In this document: piece after piece, positions 62,819 through 64,000 of the stretch
Numbering within the stretch: the stretch's first letter is position 1
How the letters are laid out: every line of letters begins with the position of its first letter
Origin: Methylopila sp. M107
GTDB lineage: Bacteria > Pseudomonadota > Alphaproteobacteria > Rhizobiales > Methylopilaceae
DNA length: 64,000 nt
Assembly (NCBI RefSeq): GCF_000384475.1
Contig: NZ_ARWB01000001.1
Span: forward strand, 3,599,039 to 3,663,038
Direction of reading: 5' to 3'
Program-made: the position numbers and the translations under genes
The notes under the pieces: generated by a model
What the model saw: only the letters and a program-made list of their open reading frames with translations
Database searches by the model: none
What the model was told of the DNA's origin: nothing

Positions 62819-62961
62819 TTCCCCCTCTCCCCTTGAGGGAGAGGGTCGGGGTGAGGGGTGGCGGCGGTGCGATCTCCGCTTTGAGTCTCGGCGCCGCGCC
62901 AATCCTGGCAATGGCGCCGCCCGCACCCCCGCCCCTGACCCCTCCCCTCAAGGGGGAGGGG
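62819..62961. repeat. Paired palindrome, family E copy 3
   Basis: ccctctccccttgagggaga and its gtcggggtgagggg arm face acccctcccctcaagggggag. Separates permease and phosphotransferase genes. Confidence 0.7.
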
Positions 62962-62995
62962 AACAACGCCTTCGCATCGCCATCTGGAGACCGTC

Positions 62996-63877
62996 ATGAG
63001 CGACGCGGGGGCCGAACGCGTCCGGTCGCTCGCCTTCTGGCGCGGCAAGGTCGACCCGCAGCCGCTGCATGGCGGCATCACGAACCGCAACTTCCTCGTC
63101 GAGGACACCGGCAAGAAGTTCGTCGTCCGGCTCGGTGACGACATCCCGCTGCACAACTGCCTGCGCTTCAACGAGCGCGCTGCGGCGCTCGCGGCGGAGG
63201 CCGCCGGCGTCTCGCCCGCGGTCCGGCATGTCGAGGACGGGCTGATGGTCATCGACCACATCGACGGCCGCACCTTCGCGGAAGCGGACGTGCGCGCCGA
63301 GCTGCCGCGCGTCGCCGAACTCGTCCGCACGGCGCATCGGGAGGTGACGCGGCGCCTGCGGGGGCCCGCGCTCGCCTTCTGGACGTTCCACATCCTGCGC
63401 GGCTACGTCGCGACGCTCGTCGACGGGAACCACCGGCTGACCGGCGAGCTGCCGAGGCTCGCCGGCGTCGCCGACAGGATCGAGGCGGCCGTCGGCCCGA
63501 CCGAGATCGTGTTCGGCCACAACGATCTTTTGCCGGGAAATTTCATCGATGACGGCGCAAAACTCTGGCTGATCGACTGGGACTATGGCGGCTTCAACAG
63601 CCCGCTGTTCGACCTCGGCAACCTCGCCTCCAACAACGGGTTCGACCAGAGCCAGCAGGACGAGCTGCTCGCGATCTACTACGGGCGCGCGCCCGACGAC
63701 GCGCTGCGCCTGAAGCTTTCCGCCATGCAGGTCGCTTCGCTCTTGCGCGAGAGCCTCTGGAGCATGGTCTCGGAACTCCATTCGACGCTCGACTTCGACT
63801 ATCCGGCCTATACGGCCGAAAACCTCGCGCGCTTCGAACGCGCGCTCGCCCGCTTCGACGAGATGGACCATACATGA
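62996..63877 (+). CDS. Choline-kinase-like phosphotransferase
   Basis: A 293-residue APH/choline kinase fold protein. GGITNRNFLVEDTGKKFVVR (about 22-41) is the phosphate-binding and lysine strand, HNDLLPGNF (near 176) the Brenner catalytic loop, and IDWDYGGFN (near 193) the metal-binding DxD-like motif. It may phosphorylate choline, ethanolamine or another amino alcohol brought in by the ABC system, giving a ligand for the DeoR regulator (inference). Overlaps the next gene by 4 bp. Confidence 0.82.
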   Translation: MSDAGAERVRSLAFWRGKVDPQPLHGGITNRNFLVEDTGKKFVVRLGDDIPLHNCLRFNERAAALAAEAAGVSPAVRHVEDGLMVIDHIDGRTFAEADVRAELPRVAELVRTAHREVTRRLRGPALAFWTFHILRGYVATLVDGNHRLTGELPRLAGVADRIEAAVGPTEIVFGHNDLLPGNFIDDGAKLWLIDWDYGGFNSPLFDLGNLASNNGFDQSQQDELLAIYYGRAPDDALRLKLSAMQVASLLRESLWSMVSELHSTLDFDYPAYTAENLARFERALARFDEMDHT

Positions 63878-64000
63878 CCGGCTTGCTTGCTTCAGACCTG
63901 CCGTCCTCGTCCAAGATCGTCGTCGTGGGCGGCGGCATCGTCGGCTGCTCGACCGCCTATCATCTCGGCAAGCTCGGCCTCGAGGTCCTGCTGATCGAGC
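63874..64000 (+). CDS. FAD-dependent oxidoreductase, 5' part
   Basis: Only 42 residues are in the window. The start codon overlaps the kinase stop (ATGA). The chain shows an FAD-binding fold (KIVVVGGGIVGCSTAYHLGK), as in dimethylglycine/sarcosine dehydrogenases and other DAO-family amine oxidases. The context suggests demethylation or oxidation of an amine, but the substrate-binding part is not seen. Confidence 0.8.
   Translation, partial: MTGLLASDLPSSSKIVVVGGGIVGCSTAYHLGKLGLEVLLIE

Noticed and set aside
1-64000. CRISPR array, prophage, insertion sequence transposase or rRNA operon
   Set aside because: No regularly spaced direct repeats, phage structural genes, transposase motifs or rRNA sequence were seen; the palindromes are irregularly placed pairs.

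Overview
The window is very GC-rich, densely coded DNA from an alphaproteobacterium, most likely of the order Hyphomicrobiales. Support comes from SciP next to a fliF-fliG-fliH-fliN-flbD flagellar operon with CtrA-type TTAA-N7-TTAA boxes, a BA14K-type secreted protein, DUF1523/DUF1176/DUF1345 proteins, an ECF42-type sigma factor with its DGPF partner, MeaB and the EgtB/EgtD ergothioneine pair. I cannot name the genus.

Layout. 1-955 is the 5' part of flhA (minus). 956-2261 is packed with paired palindromes and one copy of a 526-bp structured repeat. 2262-7263 carries an FAD monooxygenase, membrane proteins, a sulfotransferase-like protein and a membrane diguanylate cyclase. 7312-15390 is the flagellar block: flbD, fliN, fliH, fliG, fliF and sciP on the minus strand, fliK and flgD on the plus strand. 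15505-25233 holds mnmA, a PmtA-like methyltransferase, three paralogous secreted basic proteins, a frameshifted DUF3072 gene, the sigma factor/DGPF operon, an HNH-like protein, an OhrR-like regulator and an aldose epimerase homologue. 25244-27819 is an Ssu/Tau-type ABC operon. 28000-37876 holds an AI-2E transporter with a long tail, msrB, an ArsR/AHSA1 operon, a phosphatase, a PQQ-type dehydrogenase, mntH and two tandem sulfotransferase-like paralogues. 38019-46606 holds ppdK, egtB-egtD, meaB and a cell-wall hydrolase. 46607-47856 is a second repeat island with the inverted second copy of the 526-bp element. 47857-56099 holds a PadR regulator, a frameshifted exported TPR-CHAT protein behind a YiiX-like papain-fold protein, an SDR and a GH15 enzyme. 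56280-57366 holds a secreted protein, YggT and tRNA-Ala(CGC). 57438-64000 is a quaternary-amine-type uptake and catabolic cluster (DeoR regulator, binding protein, ATPase, double permease, choline-kinase-like phosphotransferase, FAD oxidoreductase cut by the window end).

How parts work together. The flagellar promoters carry a shared module: a CtrA-like box, 7 bp, then an ftr-like palindrome that is the likely FlbD site. It lies before fliF and before flhA. A third ftr-like palindrome lies upstream of a sigma-54 promoter match before fliK. With SciP and FlbD encoded in the same block, this is a complete local copy of the CtrA/SciP/FlbD flagellar hierarchy. It also moves the fliF and fliK starts downstream of the longest reading frames.

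The least explained items are the 526-bp element, whose two copies differ mainly by changes that would alter a protein and so look like structured non-coding DNA or RNA, and the four families of paired palindromes that fill intergenic gaps. Two genes (DUF3072 and TPR-CHAT) are each broken by an apparent single-base loss in or next to a G/C run, which could be real or a sequencing error.
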